Shown here in pieces: positions 31,936 through 43,306 of a stretch of 59,292 nucleotides of DNA. The notes beneath the pieces are model-generated. The model made no database searches. It saw nothing but the letters and a program-made list of their open reading frames with translations, and was not told the origin of the DNA. Origin of the DNA: Caecitellus pseudoparvulus (taxonomy: Eukaryota; Bigyra: Bicosoecida); contig CBFFRQ010000005.1 in assembly GCA_965644315.1 (NCBI GenBank), positions 1 through 59,292 on the forward strand, in the 5' to 3' direction. A program made the position numbers and the translations under genes. Each line of letters starts with the position of its first letter. Position 1 is the stretch's first letter.

Positions 31936-33332
31936 ATGGCTGCAGCAGATCAAGACGCAGTGGCTGACGGGCCCACTGCCTCGTCCCCGGCAGCGGTCTT
32001 GGCGGAGGATCGCTCCCACATCACAGCCGCTGAAGTGCAGGCCAGCGCCACGTCCAGCGACCAAGATGCTGTAGACACGCCAGTGCAGCACACCGAGACT
32101 GAGGCGTTCTGCGGAAGGTGGTCATGTGGCACTTCATGTGCTCGGCGACTGCAAACTGCGGCAGTGCTGCTGCTGAACTGGCCAGCAAGCTTGCTGGCAG
32201 GTGTGTGGCTCCGCGTTTCGCGTTGAAACACCGTGCCGCCCATCACCTATTCACGCCTTTCTGCAGGCCTGACAACCATGGGGCTGCTGCTGTATCTGGG
32301 CGGGTGGTTCCGCATTTTCATCTGCGTTTACGTTGGCTGGATCGTGTTCGTTGACGACCAGCCGCACAAGGGCGATCGGGCGTGGTGCGTGGGCGCGGTC
32401 GCTGGGCGCAAAAATTCCGACACGTCAGGCATCACCGCGGCCCCGCACTTGCCCCCGCTGCAGGCCTGCGCTGAAGCGATTCACGGCGCCCATGTATGCC
32501 TGGCTGCGGGATTTCTTCCCTGTGGAGCTCGTGAAGACGACGGAGCTGGACCCTTCGCGGCGATACGTGTTTGGGTATCACCCTCACGGCATCCTGTCTG
32601 TCGGCGCCTTCATCAACTTTGCGTCGGATGCGACGGGCTTCACGTCCCTCTTCCCTGGTGTGGACCTACGCCTGCTCACACTGGCCGGGAACATGCTGGT
32701 GCCGTTCCACCGCGAGTGGGCCATGGCTCACGGCGCCGCAGTGGCTTCGCGCCAATGTTGCCTGTACAACCTGCGCAAAGGCCGCAGTGTGCTGCTGGTG
32801 CTGGGCGGCGCACAGGAATCCCTGGATGCCCAGGAAGGCACCATCAACTTGACGTTGCTGAAGCGCAAGGGCTTCGTGCGCATCGCTCTCAGCACCGGCG
32901 CTAGCCTTGGTGCGTGGGCAAAGACCACACCTAGCCCCCAGCACTGCTGCACCACATGCCCCCCTCTTCCTTCCTTTTGCAGTGCCGTGCTTGAGCTTTG
33001 GAGAGAACGACGTGCTGACGCAGTGGGGCGAGGCGGGCTCCAGCCTGCGCGCCTGGCAGGAGTTCGCCAAGGCGTGGATGGGGTTCGCACCCCCCTGCCC
33101 CAAGGGACGAGGCATTTGGAACCTGGACGGCATGGATGTGGCTGTGGTGCCACACCGCCGCCGCATTGTGACTGTGGTGGGGCGCCCTTTGCACGTGGAA
33201 GCCCCCAACAGCACCCCTACTGAGGAGCAGGTGACTGCCCTGCACACAGCTTACGTTGAGGAGCTGGCGAGGCTGTTCCACGAGTATGGCCCCAAGTACG
33301 CGCCAGGTGTGGAGTTGAATTTCGTCGCGTGA
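31936..33332 (+). CDS. DGAT2: DGAT2/MOGAT-family acyltransferase
   Basis: Four exons (31936-32200, 32267-32384, 32464-32909, 32983-33332) give 392 aa with consistent phases. The family catalyses acyl-CoA-dependent acylation, typically the last step of triacylglycerol synthesis on the ER. Seen in sequence: an N-terminal hydrophilic region; two close hydrophobic segments (TAAVLLLNWPASLLAG and LLLYLGGWFRIFICVYVGWI); DFFPVELVKTTELDPSRRY; the hallmark YHPHGILSVGAF (about residues 157-170); NLRKGRSVLLVLGGAQESL; RKGFVRIAL; SFGENDV; GRG; VVGRPLHVE with PTEEQV; and HTAYVEELARLF near the C-terminus. All hallmark motifs of DGAT2 are present. Which acceptor (diacylglycerol, monoacylglycerol or wax alcohol) is used cannot be read from sequence. 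Confidence 0.93.
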
Positions 33333-33374
33333 AATGCACTGCCGCAGGTAGCCACTCAAGATCCCCCGTGGTCA

Positions 33375-34895
33375 TCACTGCATGGAGCTCTGCGACACGC
33401 CCAGCGTCGTGGACCGGTCGCCAGCTGCCTGCCCCGGAAACTGGGCGGGGGACGCCACTTCGCCCGCACCTGCCTCCACCAGGTGTGAGCCCTGCAGCAG
33501 TACTTCGCCAGAAGCTTGCGAAGGCAGCTGCAGTGTGTCGTCTGCAGCCGCTGCCGCCGCTGAGGGCGGCAGTGGGGCTTGTGAAGGCGGCGGGGCGGTG
33601 GTGGACGAGGCTGGAAGGGGGGTGGATGAGGGGGCTGCCTGAGACGGCGTGCTGGCTGCCCTGGCATCGACTACAGGTTCCCGCGTGGCCAGGACGAGGT
33701 CTGCGTAATACGCCCGTGACCGCGTCTGGTCGGTGCTTAGTAGGGCTGGGTGCCCCGCCGCACTGCAGTACAGCGCCACCTCGTCGCACCGCACCACGCC
33801 AGACTCCGCAAACAGCAACAGGGCACGCAGCGGCGCACTGCGCAAGATGAACGCGACACTGTCCACTGCTTCCTCCGGCGCGTCAGCCTGTCCTTCTGGT
33901 GCCAGGTTCATGAGGAACTTGTCAAACTCTTGGGGCGGCAGGTGCAGCTGGGTGTTCACGTGCAGCCGGTCAGAGGTCGTGCCTCCACTGCGCGCGGCAG
34001 GGTCCTGCACTCCAAACTCGCTTTGAAGACGCATGCCATCGCTGGTCTGCAGTGCCAAGCTCAGGTCGGCTGCTGCCCCCACCAGCTCCACAGCTCGCAG
34101 CAGGCGCTGAGGCGCGATGGAGACCCTGTGCAGGGGGGCGTAATTGGCATGCAAAGTCAGCTGCCCAAACTCATGCAGATACAACGCCACGCACATGTGG
34201 GGAGCTCGCTGCCTGTCAAAGACTGCCTGAACGATTGTCGTCGACTCAAACGAGAAGGTGTGTGTCTTGATCAGTCCTGCGCTTGGTGAGCGGCGTGCAC
34301 ACCGCTGCTTCGCAGAGACACGAGCACACATGCTGCAGTCACGCACCAGAGTTGGCGTGGTTCTGGAACAGCAAGAAGTGGGTCGCCCCCATTTGCGTGG
34401 GCCGCATGACCAGGCGCTCGGCTGAGCGGATGCTGCGCAGCGCTTGCTGAATGCACTGTGCAGGGGAGCAAGTAAGGGCTGCAACACAAGGAAACCACGA
34501 CATCCCACTGAGTATATCGTACGTACTTTTGTCTCGATTCGGATTTGCAGGGGTCTGGACCCTTCAGGTGGCACGTATGAGGCAAAGAAGGCTGCGAGAG
34601 TTTCGGCGGCGTTTCAGAGTGACATAAGCTGCCGAAGTGCCACGATTCTGCGACGCACCTGGTTCGAAGTAGAAAGCGATGAAGGCGCTTTGACTCTCAT
34701 CCAGCGCACGCAAAATGATCTGGGCAGAAGGGAGCTTGATAGGCTCAACAGGGCATAGCTGGTGCGCCTCAAACGCGTAGCACGCACGCCTGAAGCAGAT
34801 GCTTCCCACTGCACTTTGCTGGGCTCGATGCGCGCTAGGCACTGGATTGCATTGGCGAACACGCGCAGGTTCTTGCTGGTGATTTCCGCATGCAT
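33375..34895 (-). CDS. RAD9: RAD9-like subunit of the 9-1-1 DNA-damage checkpoint clamp
   Basis: Five exons can be joined on the minus strand. Exon 1 starts MHAEITSKNLRVFANAIQCL (34895) and ends ...EASASG. Exon 2 is IILRALDESQSAFIAFYFEP. Exon 3 is AFFASYVPPEGSRPLQIRIE. Exon 4 is CIQQALRSIRSAERLV...HANSG. Exon 5 is LIKTHTFSFESTTIVQAVF to the stop. The order aligns along the RAD9 N-terminal PCNA-like fold, including LLFAESGVV, GHPALLS and DLVLATREP. The protein forms a heterotrimeric ring with HUS1 and RAD1 loaded at damaged DNA. The C-terminal tail after about residue 290 is Ala/Ser/Pro-rich and disordered, as in RAD9, where it is phosphorylated to recruit TopBP1. The gene is convergent with DGAT2, with only 42 bp between stops. 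Confidence 0.85.
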
Positions 34896-35110
34896 GCTTG
34901 CGCGACGTGTGCCTTCAATGCAGCACGATTCAAAGCGGACTCCAACTTGTATGGTCCGACGGCGTTCACGCCAGCTTTGGCGACAGCAAGCAACCTCATC
35001 AATGGCTCATGCAGGGACCGACACAGCAATCCAGGCAAACCTATGAATGTCTTGAACCGCATTTGAGAAAATTGCCCAGCAAACACATCTTGCACAGTGC
35101 CCCGCAAACC

Positions 35111-35779
35111 TCAAGCGCGCATCCACAACTGCCCGCCGAGCTCCATGACTGTGCTGCCTTGGGGGATGCTGACGCCTTCCTGCAGGGGGATATCACTGTT
35201 CGTGACGTGCGGCCACGCCTGTACGCTCAGCTCTGTAGGCTCCGTGAAATAGGGGAAGCCAATGGCCAGAGTGCCCACGGCTGGAGACTCGTCGCTTGCT
35301 GAAGCAGAGGTCCACCCAGCTGGCGCCTTGCCGGACTTGCCATCCAAGTCAGTGTACTCGCATACCTGCTAAGGGCGCGGCTCTAGCAGTGCGGGCACGC
35401 AACTGTGCTCGAGGCGTCAGCAGCACGTACGCCCATGGAGTTGAAACGCAGGCGGGAGCCGCCGTCCGCAGAGTACCACGTCCCGACGATGACTCCTTTC
35501 ACAGGCTCTGGCTGGGAGCGCAGTGCGATGTAACCCGCATACGCAAAGGCGGGTGCTGGAAATGCAGGAGCGTGGCGTGGAAAGGTAAGGCCTTTGCACA
35601 CAGCGTATTGCTAATCAAGTCGCACCTGCCACCAGCAAAGCCACCACCCCACCTCGTCCAATGACTTCCTTTTGCTTCTGGGTGGGCTCGACCTTGGCAC
35701 TGCTGCAGAGACGGTGCTGCACACGCAGCATCCCGTGCATAACACGCGTTTGGGCCCGAGTCGCAAAGGAGAAAGCCAT
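35111..35779 (-). CDS. Small protein of unknown function, probable mitochondrial presequence
   Basis: Three exons can be joined: MAFSFATRAQTRVMHGML... (from 35779, ending ...EVIGR), then APAFAYAGYIALRSQPEPVK...RFNSMG, then VCEYTDLDGKSG... to the stop at 35111, with GT-AG introns and one open frame of about 165 aa. The first 25 residues are Arg/Ser/Ala-rich with no acidic residue, as in mitochondrial targeting sequences. A short hydrophobic stretch (AFAYAGYIAL) follows, then VKGVIVGTWYSADGGSRLRF. I do not recognise the family. The splice-coherent frame and closeness to ATAD3 (193 bp, same strand) support a real gene. Confidence 0.55.
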
Positions 35780-35971
35780 GGTGCGCAACCTGCGGAAATT
35801 GCCTTCAGCCAGGCCAGTGTTTGCGTCACAACCACCAAAATCACGGAAAGTTGAAGTTGATCAGGTACAGCACAAGAGACCAATCCCTCGGCAACATGTT
35901 CATCAACTGTGAATTGGGCAGCGCCCCACCCCTCAGCTTGCCTGGCAGCCACTGGGTCCCACGCGGCGCAG

Positions 35972-38900
35972 TCAACTCTCCGCTGCGCCACCCGCCTCTT
36001 TGCTACCCCACTGGCGCTGAGTGACCGCCTTCAAGGCACCTTGCACGACGTCCAGGGTAAGAACACACTCTTCTGTCGCATACACGCTGCCTTGCATGCT
36101 GAGAATGGCCTTGGACAGCTGCCTGCCGGACCAGCCCTCGCTGTCCACCACCAACTGCTCCAAGGCCTTCACAGTCACCGAGGGGTCAATGTGAATGGGT
36201 GGCGGAGTGCCTTGGCACGTAATGCCACGAGGCTGGGCGCCCCCCACGGTGAGCGAGCCAGCTCCAGCGGCACTCATGGCCTCTGCCAGGCGAACGGCCG
36301 TGTCATCGCTCGGCTCACACCTCGACAACAGGTGCTCCTGGAAGTACTGCCACAGGATGCGGCGACGCGCCTCCTTGCCAGGTCGAGGGAAGAGGAACGC
36401 CAAGTCCACACGGTCCAGCACTGCGCTGTCCAGGTCCCCGGGCCGGTTGGTGGCCAGCACCAGCATGAACTTGGTGCTCTGCGTGCCAGTGTGGAAGAGG
36501 AGCGCAGACAACACGTTGCGCAGGTGCTCAGACAGCCCGCCCCGGGACCTGGAACCAAGGAACGCCTCCGCTTCATCGATGAACAGGAGCAGTCCGCGAG
36601 GGGACGCCTTGGCCCACGCAAACAACTTGTGCAGCTCGTCGACTGCCTGCGCCCCCAGCGGCGCCACGTCACCCCCAGACATGATGGCAAAGTCAATGCC
36701 ACAGTTGCGCGCCAGCAACTGAGCTGCCATGGTCTTCCCTGTACCAGGGGGGCCGTGGAACATCATGTGGCGCAAGGGTGCGTGGTTGCGCCGTGCGTTG
36801 GCAATGCTGCGGGCGGCAGCGCTGAGCGCAGACTGCAGCTCGGGCTCCACAACCAGCCCCTTGAAGGCTGGACTTGCCCGGCCTGTGCAGCACGGCATGT
36901 GCCATAGCGGTGCCAGCACGCTCACCGCTGCCCCAAGCACGCCACCCGCCACGCTGCTCTCGCGCACCAGTGACGGCGTGCCCAGCGCACGCTTCAGCTC
37001 CTCGGCAAAGACCGTCATGAACGACTTTGCCGCAAAGTACCCTGCAATGATCGCCGCCAGGGCACTCAGCGTACGCAGAAGGTACGTCGTCATGAGCGCC
37101 TCCACGCCGCCCTGCAGCTCACGGAACACGGCATGCACCGCGGATAGCCACCTGTCCTTCTCAGCAGCGGCTTCCGCAGCAGCCAGGCGAGCCTTTACGT
37201 CCTCGTTGACTCGCTCGGCCTCCATGGCCGCTGCCGCCTCCACCTCCGCTCGTGCACGGGCTGCCTGCACTGCCGTCTTGGCTTTCTCCCCCTCAATGGC
37301 CAGCTCAGTCGCGCGCCGGGCCTCCTCCAGTCGGGAAGCACTGGCCTCCTTCTCCGCGAGCAGCACCCGCTCTCGTGCCAGCACCACCTCGCTCTCAGCC
37401 TCGGCAGCCAGCTTGGCTTTTTCCTCTGCGCTGTGCAGCTCCTCCTCGCGCTCCAGGCGCCGTGCACCTTCCGCACGCAGCGCCTCGGCGGCAGTGGCAG
37501 CTTGCAGGTCAAGGGCAAGCTGCGCAGCGCGCTCTGCTGCACTTGCCGCCTCTGCTTCAGATGCCGCACGCTCCGCGTCAGCGACGGCCGCAGCAGCAGC
37601 ATCTGCCGCAGCAGCGGCTTGCTCCCGCACCACGCTTGCCTCTGCCAAATGAGCCTCCCGCTCAGCGACGAAGGAGGAGCTTCGCTGCCGTTCCAACTCC
37701 AGCAGGGCCTCGGCCTGCTTTCTGGCTTCTACAGCTGCCTGTGCGTCGGCCTTGGCAGCTTCCATTTTCGCCCGCCACAGCTCGGTATCGGCGGCAGCCG
37801 TCAAGTTCTGCCGAGCAGCTGCTTCAGCATGGTAGGCAGCGAGGCGTGCTTCCGCATCCACTGCAGCCACGTGTGCGGCTGCTGTACTTGCGCTGGATGC
37901 GGCTGTCGCCTGTTCGGCACGGGCGCGCTCCAACGCCGCAACTGCTGCAGCCGCTTTCGATGCCTCTGTCGCTGCCTGTGCCTGCACGGCTTCCAACTGC
38001 ATGCGCATGGCATCGGCGGCAGCTTGTGCGGCTTGCGCCTCGGCAGCTGCCACTGCAGCACGCTGTGCCAGGCCAGCTTGCTTCGCCTCTTCCACGGCCG
38101 CTGCCTGGCTGGCAGCTGCCGCGCTGTGCCGAGCCTCCGCAGCTGCGGCTTCTGCCGCCTGAACTTCAAGTTCGCGCGCGCGGACGGCAGCCTTCCCCTC
38201 CAGCAGGGCAGCTTCTGCAGCGTGAGCCTCCGCCTCTGCTGTCTGTGCGGCAGCCCGTGCAGCCTCCAGCTCGGCAACCAAGCCCGCCGCCTGCTGCGCG
38301 CTGGCCTCCACTTGCGCCTGCACCAGTAGCTTGTGCGCCTCCAGCACCGACGCAGACGCACCTGCTTGGTCAACAGCAAGCCTGTCCACCACACCTTGCA
38401 GTGTCGCATTCAGGCTCCGCTCCAGAGCTTCCTGCCGCTGCGCTGACATGGCCAAGGCAAAGGAAGTCGCGTTTGCCGCTTGCAGCATCTGGGCATCGCG
38501 GGCAGCGGCGGCTGCTGCGGCAGCAGTTGTCGAAGAGTTCACAGCTTCGACTGCTCGGGTGACGGCGGCCTCCAGACGCTGCACGTCTGCTTGCGACAGA
38601 CTGACGTTCTGCCGAGACGCGCGCAGGAGGCGCTCTTGGCGCTGCAGCATGTCCGCCTCCGCCGCCACTCGCGCCTTCTCAGCAGCCTCCGCTGCTTCTG
38701 CGGCCCGCGCTTTATCAGCTGCTTCCTGCGCCGCTGCTCTCGCCGCCTCTGCTTCCGCTTGCGCTTGCTGCAGGTGCAGGGTCAGTGCCGTCGCGTTGGC
38801 TTCAGCTGCTGCCCGCGCGTCCTCCAGCTGCCGAGCCACCGCTTCCTGCAGGGAGGCAGACGCCGCCCACTCGGCAGCCCTGGACGCAGCAAGCTGCTCT

Positions 38901-39349
38901 TCGGCCTTCACTCGCGCTGTCTCGTTGGCTGCCAGCGCCGCGCGCATTTGCAGGGATGCTGCCTCCACCTCTGCCTTGCGGCGGGCCTCGCGCATGGCAG
39001 TGGCGTTGGCGGCAGCAGCTTCCGCGGCAGCTGCAGAGGCGTTCGCCTGGGCTAGGACCTGCTGCCGCTGGGCCTCCATGGCCTTCGCATTTGCCTCCTG
39101 GGCCTGTGCGTGTGCCCGTGCCTTCTGCAGCTCAGCCTCGGCCAGCTTGGCCTTCATGCTCAGCGCAGTGGGGTCCACAGACTTGGCAGCTTCTCGCAGC
39201 TTGGCTAGCTCTGCTTCTGCTGCTTCATGTTTGGTCTGCAAGGCTGCCAGCTGCTTCAGCAGGGCCGCGTTGCGGGCCCCCTGCACGGGTGTGCTGCGCA
39301 GGGACAGGCACAGAAACGCAACACTGCACAGCGCTACCCAACGACGCAT
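35972..39349 (-). CDS. ATAD3: ATAD3-family AAA+ ATPase with greatly expanded coiled coil
   Basis: An intronless ORF of 1125 aa from the ATG of MRRWVALCSVAFLCLSL (39349); an in-frame ATG lies 57 bases upstream. The C-terminal 265 residues are clearly ATAD3: Walker A GPPGTGKT, SGGDVAPLG, Walker B LLLFIDEAEAFL, sensor region VLATNRPGDLD, and arginine-rich LDRVDLAF. A membrane segment (LRTLSALAAIIAGYFAAKSF) precedes it. Residues about 30-740 are an almost unbroken Ala/Glu/Arg-rich coiled coil, about three times the usual ATAD3 N-terminal region (family length about 600 aa). The N-terminal hydrophobic stretch looks like a signal peptide or anchor, unlike the standard family. ATAD3 acts at the mitochondrial inner membrane in nucleoid and contact-site organisation; this location is inferred. 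The Ala-rich GCN codons create long antisense shadow ORFs. Confidence 0.9.
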   Translation of the reverse strand: MRRWVALCSVAFLCLSLRSTPVQGARNAALLKQLAALQTKHEAAEAELAKLREAAKSVDPTALSMKAKLAEAELQKARAHAQAQEANAKAMEAQRQQVLAQANASAAAAEAAAANATAMREARRKAEVEAASLQMRAALAANETARVKAEEQLAASRAAEWAASASLQEAVARQLEDARAAAEANATALTLHLQQAQAEAEAARAAAQEAADKARAAEAAEAAEKARVAAEADMLQRQERLLRASRQNVSLSQADVQRLEAAVTRAVEAVNSSTTAAAAAAAARDAQMLQAANATSFALAMSAQRQEALERSLNATLQGVVDRLAVDQAGASASVLEAHKLLVQAQVEASAQQAAGLVAELEAARAAAQTAEAEAHAAEAALLEGKAAVRARELEVQAAEAAAAEARHSAAAASQAAAVEEAKQAGLAQRAAVAAAEAQAAQAAADAMRMQLEAVQAQAATEASKAAAAVAALERARAEQATAASSASTAAAHVAAVDAEARLAAYHAEAAARQNLTAAADTELWRAKMEAAKADAQAAVEARKQAEALLELERQRSSSFVAEREAHLAEASVVREQAAAAADAAAAAVADAERAASEAEAASAAERAAQLALDLQAATAAEALRAEGARRLEREEELHSAEEKAKLAAEAESEVVLARERVLLAEKEASASRLEEARRATELAIEGEKAKTAVQAARARAEVEAAAAMEAERVNEDVKARLAAAEAAAEKDRWLSAVHAVFRELQGGVEALMTTYLLRTLSALAAIIAGYFAAKSFMTVFAEELKRALGTPSLVRESSVAGGVLGAAVSVLAPLWHMPCCTGRASPAFKGLVVEPELQSALSAAARSIANARRNHAPLRHMMFHGPPGTGKTMAAQLLARNCGIDFAIMSGGDVAPLGAQAVDELHKLFAWAKASPRGLLLFIDEAEAFLGSRSRGGLSEHLRNVLSALLFHTGTQSTKFMLVLATNRPGDLDSAVLDRVDLAFLFPRPGKEARRRILWQYFQEHLLSRCEPSDDTAVRLAEAMSAAGAGSLTVGGAQPRGITCQGTPPPIHIDPSVTVKALEQLVVDSEGWSGRQLSKAILSMQGSVYATEECVLTLDVVQGALKAVTQRQWGSKEAGGAAES

Positions 39350-39857
39350 GCCTGCGAAAGCTCTGCGGTTGAAAGGCCAAGTTCCAGACTCGTGCACACA
39401 ATGCACGCCTGTACGCTGGTTGCAGCGCTGGGTTGATGCGGTTCGGCGCCTGTGTGTGGCTTTTGAAGCCTTCCGTGCGTTTCAGCACACGTGTGCCAGG
39501 CACTGCCGAGCAAAGCCTGCGGTGCAGGCTCACAGCTGGCTGGATGATGGCATGGAGGCAAGGGATACTGTGTGTCAAAGCTGATAAATGAACGGGGCAT
39601 TTCAATTTGGCTTGTAACTTTCGGCTGTGCAGGCGGCGGCCCTGCTGCAGCGAGGCAAACAGTGCTGTCTTTTGGCGGCGGTGGAACGAGACTGCTCAAT
39701 GCACGCCGGCCAGCACTGCCAAAAACACGCACCCACGTGTTGCATCGCAACGATTACAGTCTTCTGAGTGGTGTGCAGTGCTAGATGACCACCCTGCCGG
39801 CGCGCCGCCGTTCTCCAACACCTTGCGCCAGTCCAACGTCGTGTTCAGCAGCACAGC
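39350..39857. promoter_or_regulatory. Probable bidirectional promoter, ATAD3 / DDX54
   Basis: A 508-bp spacer between divergent start codons. It contains no ORF I would call. A lower-GC stretch (about 39560-39640) is the only compositional feature. Confidence 0.4.
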
Positions 39858-42800
39858 ATGGAGGAAGAGGCGTGGGGCGACGACCCCTTCGGCACGGCTG
39901 ACATGGGTGCTGGCGACGATGGTGGCTTTGGCGGCATGACAGACCTGCCCAGTGTTGCCGCTGTGTGCGTGCCGTGCGCTGTGCACGCCTGCCTGCCGCG
40001 CTGCACGGCCTGCTGCGCCACCCCGAACCCACAGGCAAAACGTCGCTGAAACGCGGGCAGACAGCGGCAGCGCACTGGACGAAACGTGGCTGAACGCACA
40101 CAATGCGGCTGCATCAGGGGGTTCTGCCCCTACTCCTGCTACTCACTCCATCGGCGGCACGACGCGCACCGGCACGGTGCGCCGGCGGGCGGGACGTGGC
40201 GGCACCTTCGACAGCTTGGGTCTGAGCAAGGACGTGCTCGCCGGCCTCAAGCGCCAGAACTACAAGCTGCCCACGCCCATCCAGCGCCAGACACTGCCAC
40301 TGTCCCTCGCTGGCAAGGACCTTGTGGCCATGGCCCGCACAGGTGCGTGGTGCCTGCCGCGGCAAGTGCCCACTCCCCCACCACACCGCTCCCCTCCTCC
40401 CACCTCCCACACAGGCTCTGGCAAGACGGCCGCCTTCCTGATCCCCATGCTGCAGGCGCTGGGAGAACACAGCACCGTCGTCGGCGCCCGTGGCGTGGTG
40501 CTGTCCCCCACCCGTGAACTGGCGGCGCAGACACACCGCTTCGCCAAGCAGATCGGCCGCTTCACCTCCCTGCGCTTCGCCCTGCTGGTGGGCGGTGACT
40601 CGCTAGAGGGCCAGTTCGAGGCACTGGCTGCCAACCCCGACATCATCATCGCCACGCCCGGCCGCCTCATGCACCTGCTGGCTGAGGTGCGGGAGCTGTC
40701 CCTGGCACGCGTGTCGCACTTGGTGTTCGACGAGGCGGACCGCCTATTCGAGATGGGCTTCGCTGACCAGCTGCACGCGACGCTGAAGGCGGTGCCGGAT
40801 GAGCGCCAGACCCTGCTGTTCAGTGCCACGCTGCCGGCTGCCGTGGTGCAGTTCGCGCGAGCAGGGCTCACGGACCCTGAGATCGTGCGCCTGGACACCG
40901 ACACCAAGATCTCAGATGCACTGTGCCTGGGGTTCCTGCAGCTGCGCCCTGCAGACAAGACGGCAGCTCTGCTGTACCTGCTGCGGGAAGTCATCCCTGA
41001 CACCTCCCAGGTGCTGGTCTTCGCAGCCACGCGCCACGCAGTGGACTACATCGTGGATGTGCTGACAGCAGCCCAGGCTGCGACGGTGGCGGCCGTGTAC
41101 GGCGTGATGGACCCTCTGGCTCGCCGAACACACCTGAGCCGCTTCCGGGCCGGCGCCTCTGTCTGCCGTGTGCTGGTGGTCACCGACGTCGCGGCTCGTG
41201 GACTGGACATTCCCCTGCTGGATGCCGTCATCAACTTCGACTTCCCCGACACCGCCAAGACGTTCGTGCACCGCTGTGGGCGTGTGGCGCGTGCAGGGCG
41301 CCGAGGCGTCGCCCTGTCCCTCGTCACACGCACTGACGCAGGGTACATGATGGATGTGCACTCATACCTTGGTAGGCCCGCCTCCACTGGTGCTACGGGG
41401 GATGTGCCGGTGGCAGTGCACCGGCCTGGGGAGGCACCCCCCGCGGGGCAGCCACTGGGGCCCCCCGCTGACCTCGTGCAGGATGCGTCCTACACGCTGC
41501 AGGACATGACGGCGGCGTCAGTGCACTACGGCACCATCCCGCGATCTCTCATCGCGGCCGACGTGGAGATCTCCACTCGCCTCGTCGGCGGCGACCCCGA
41601 GCTGGCGCAGCGTGCCAAGAGCATGCTGAACGCAGCGGATAAATTCCTCCGCATGCGCGCAGAAGCCAGCCGGCGTGCCGTGACGGCAGGCAAGCACCTG
41701 TCGTGGAACGTGGCACACCCCCTGCTGGCTGGGCGCGTGGGGGATGGGGGGCGTGACCGCGCCGCCTTCGTCAGCTCCCTCTCCACCTTCCGCCCAGCCG
41801 CCACCATCATGGAGGTGGACGGCTCCCGCTCCAAGCGCGACGCGGCCGCCACCCTCATGGCCCGTAAGCGAGCTGAACGCAAGGCTGGCTCCATCATGGC
41901 GGCAGACGTCGGGCTCAGCCTGACGGGGGAGCTGCCGGCACCAGAGGCAGAGGCAGAGGCGCCCACTGCACAGGCGCCACCACCCACCATCAAGCACAAG
42001 GCGTACGACCCCAAGGCCCGTGCAGCAGCCAAGAAAGCCAAGGCCAAGGCCAGGGCAGCCCGCAAGCGGGTGCTGGCGCAGGGGGGGACGCACGCTGAGG
42101 CGGCCGCAGCGGCAGCAGCGGTGGCAGGCAGCACGCAGACGGGGACACCCCGACCACCACCGTCCCTCGCCTCCTTCGCTGTGCCGGGTGTCAGTGTGTC
42201 AGGGCTGGACGATGATGAGGGGGGCGATGTGGAGCTTGCCGGGGCAGGGGGGGGCCAGGGGGGTGCGCCCCCCCCCTCCCGAGGCACAAAGCGCCCCCGC
42301 ACGACAGCTGCTGACTTCAGAGATGCCAAGCACTTCATCTCAGCCCTGCCTGAGGCTGGCGTGGATGCGGCGGAGCAGCACTTGGCGCTGTATGCGGGTG
42401 AGCGGGGCGGCCCCGATGGCATCGGGGAGCTGGGCCTGTCTCGCGCTGAGGAGGCCATCATCGCGACAGCGGGGGATGAGGAGCTGACTCGCGCCGCCAA
42501 GGCACGCCGCGTGGCCTTCTGGGACCCCCGCAAGAAGCGGTACGTGAAGATCTCTGCGGAGGAGGCGGGGGTGCGTGCTGGGCGGCTGGCCAAGGGGCGC
42601 GTGGAGCGCAACGAGGCTGGTGTGGTGGTGCGGCGAGATGGCAAGAGCCACGGTGAGCTGTATGCCAAGTGGACCGCACGCACCAAGCGCAGTGTGGGGG
42701 CAGCAGGGGATGCCGAGGGCGGCGGCGGGGGGGGGGACGCCACTGGCCCCGCCATTGACTGGCGCAAGGGCAGCCGTGACCCACGACAGCGTAAGGCTGC

Positions 42801-43191
42801 TCTCGCCGTGGCGGCACAGCGCAGGGAGGAGAGCGGCGAGGGCGACTCTGGTCCGGGTGCCCGGCGCCCAGGCAAGGGCGGGCGGGGTGGCGGCGTGCCG
42901 TCGGAGCTCCGCAGTGCTGCGGACATGGCCAAGGCCCGCGGCAGCCGCACCCTGCACAAACTCGAGAACGTGGCGGGGGGGCTGAAGAAGACCGGCGACC
43001 TGGTGCGCAAGCTCAAGGCAGACGCCAAGGCCAAGCGCGCCAAGCTCGCCCGCGGCTCGGGCGCGCGGCGGGGCAGGAGCAGACCAGGCACCTTTGCGCC
43101 AGGCAAACCGGGCGAGACAGGCGCGCCGAAAGTCGTCACGGTGCGGGCCAGGGGCGGCAAGGCGCCACGTGGCCGGCGTGGCAGGCGTTGA
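39858..43191 (+). CDS. DDX54: DEAD-box RNA helicase, DDX54/Dbp10 family
   Basis: Three exons (39858-39964, 40035-40342, 40415-43191) give 1063 aa; the second intron is 72 bp and in frame. Helicase motifs in order: Q motif (FDSLGLSKDVLAGL...PTPIQRQTLP), ARTGSGKT, PTRELAAQ, TPGR, DEAD in VFDEADRLFEMGF, SAT, VTDVAARGLDIP, and HRCGRVARAGRRG. The C-terminal half has Lys/Arg-rich regions and the Dbp10 C-terminal signature FWDPRKKRYVKI followed by ELYAKWTARTKRS, which separates this family from other DEAD-box proteins. It is a nucleolar ATP-dependent helicase of 60S ribosome assembly. Length exceeds the typical 860-1000 aa because of Ala/Gly-rich insertions. The complementary strand shows a 652-codon ORF that is a shadow. 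Confidence 0.95.
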
Positions 43192-43306
43192 CATGGCCAC
43201 GCGGTGTAATGCATTCCACCCACGACCCCAGGCCTCGGCTGCACGCAGGCAGCGGGCTGCGGCTGGCGCAGGCGTTTCTGGGCGCGGAAATCGGTGCCAA
43301 CAAACA

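Noticed and set aside
38331-39584. 417-codon plus-strand ORF antisense to ATAD3
   Set aside because: Produced by the GCN/GAR-rich coiled-coil codons of the minus-strand gene; no motif, and ATAD3 on the other strand is certain.
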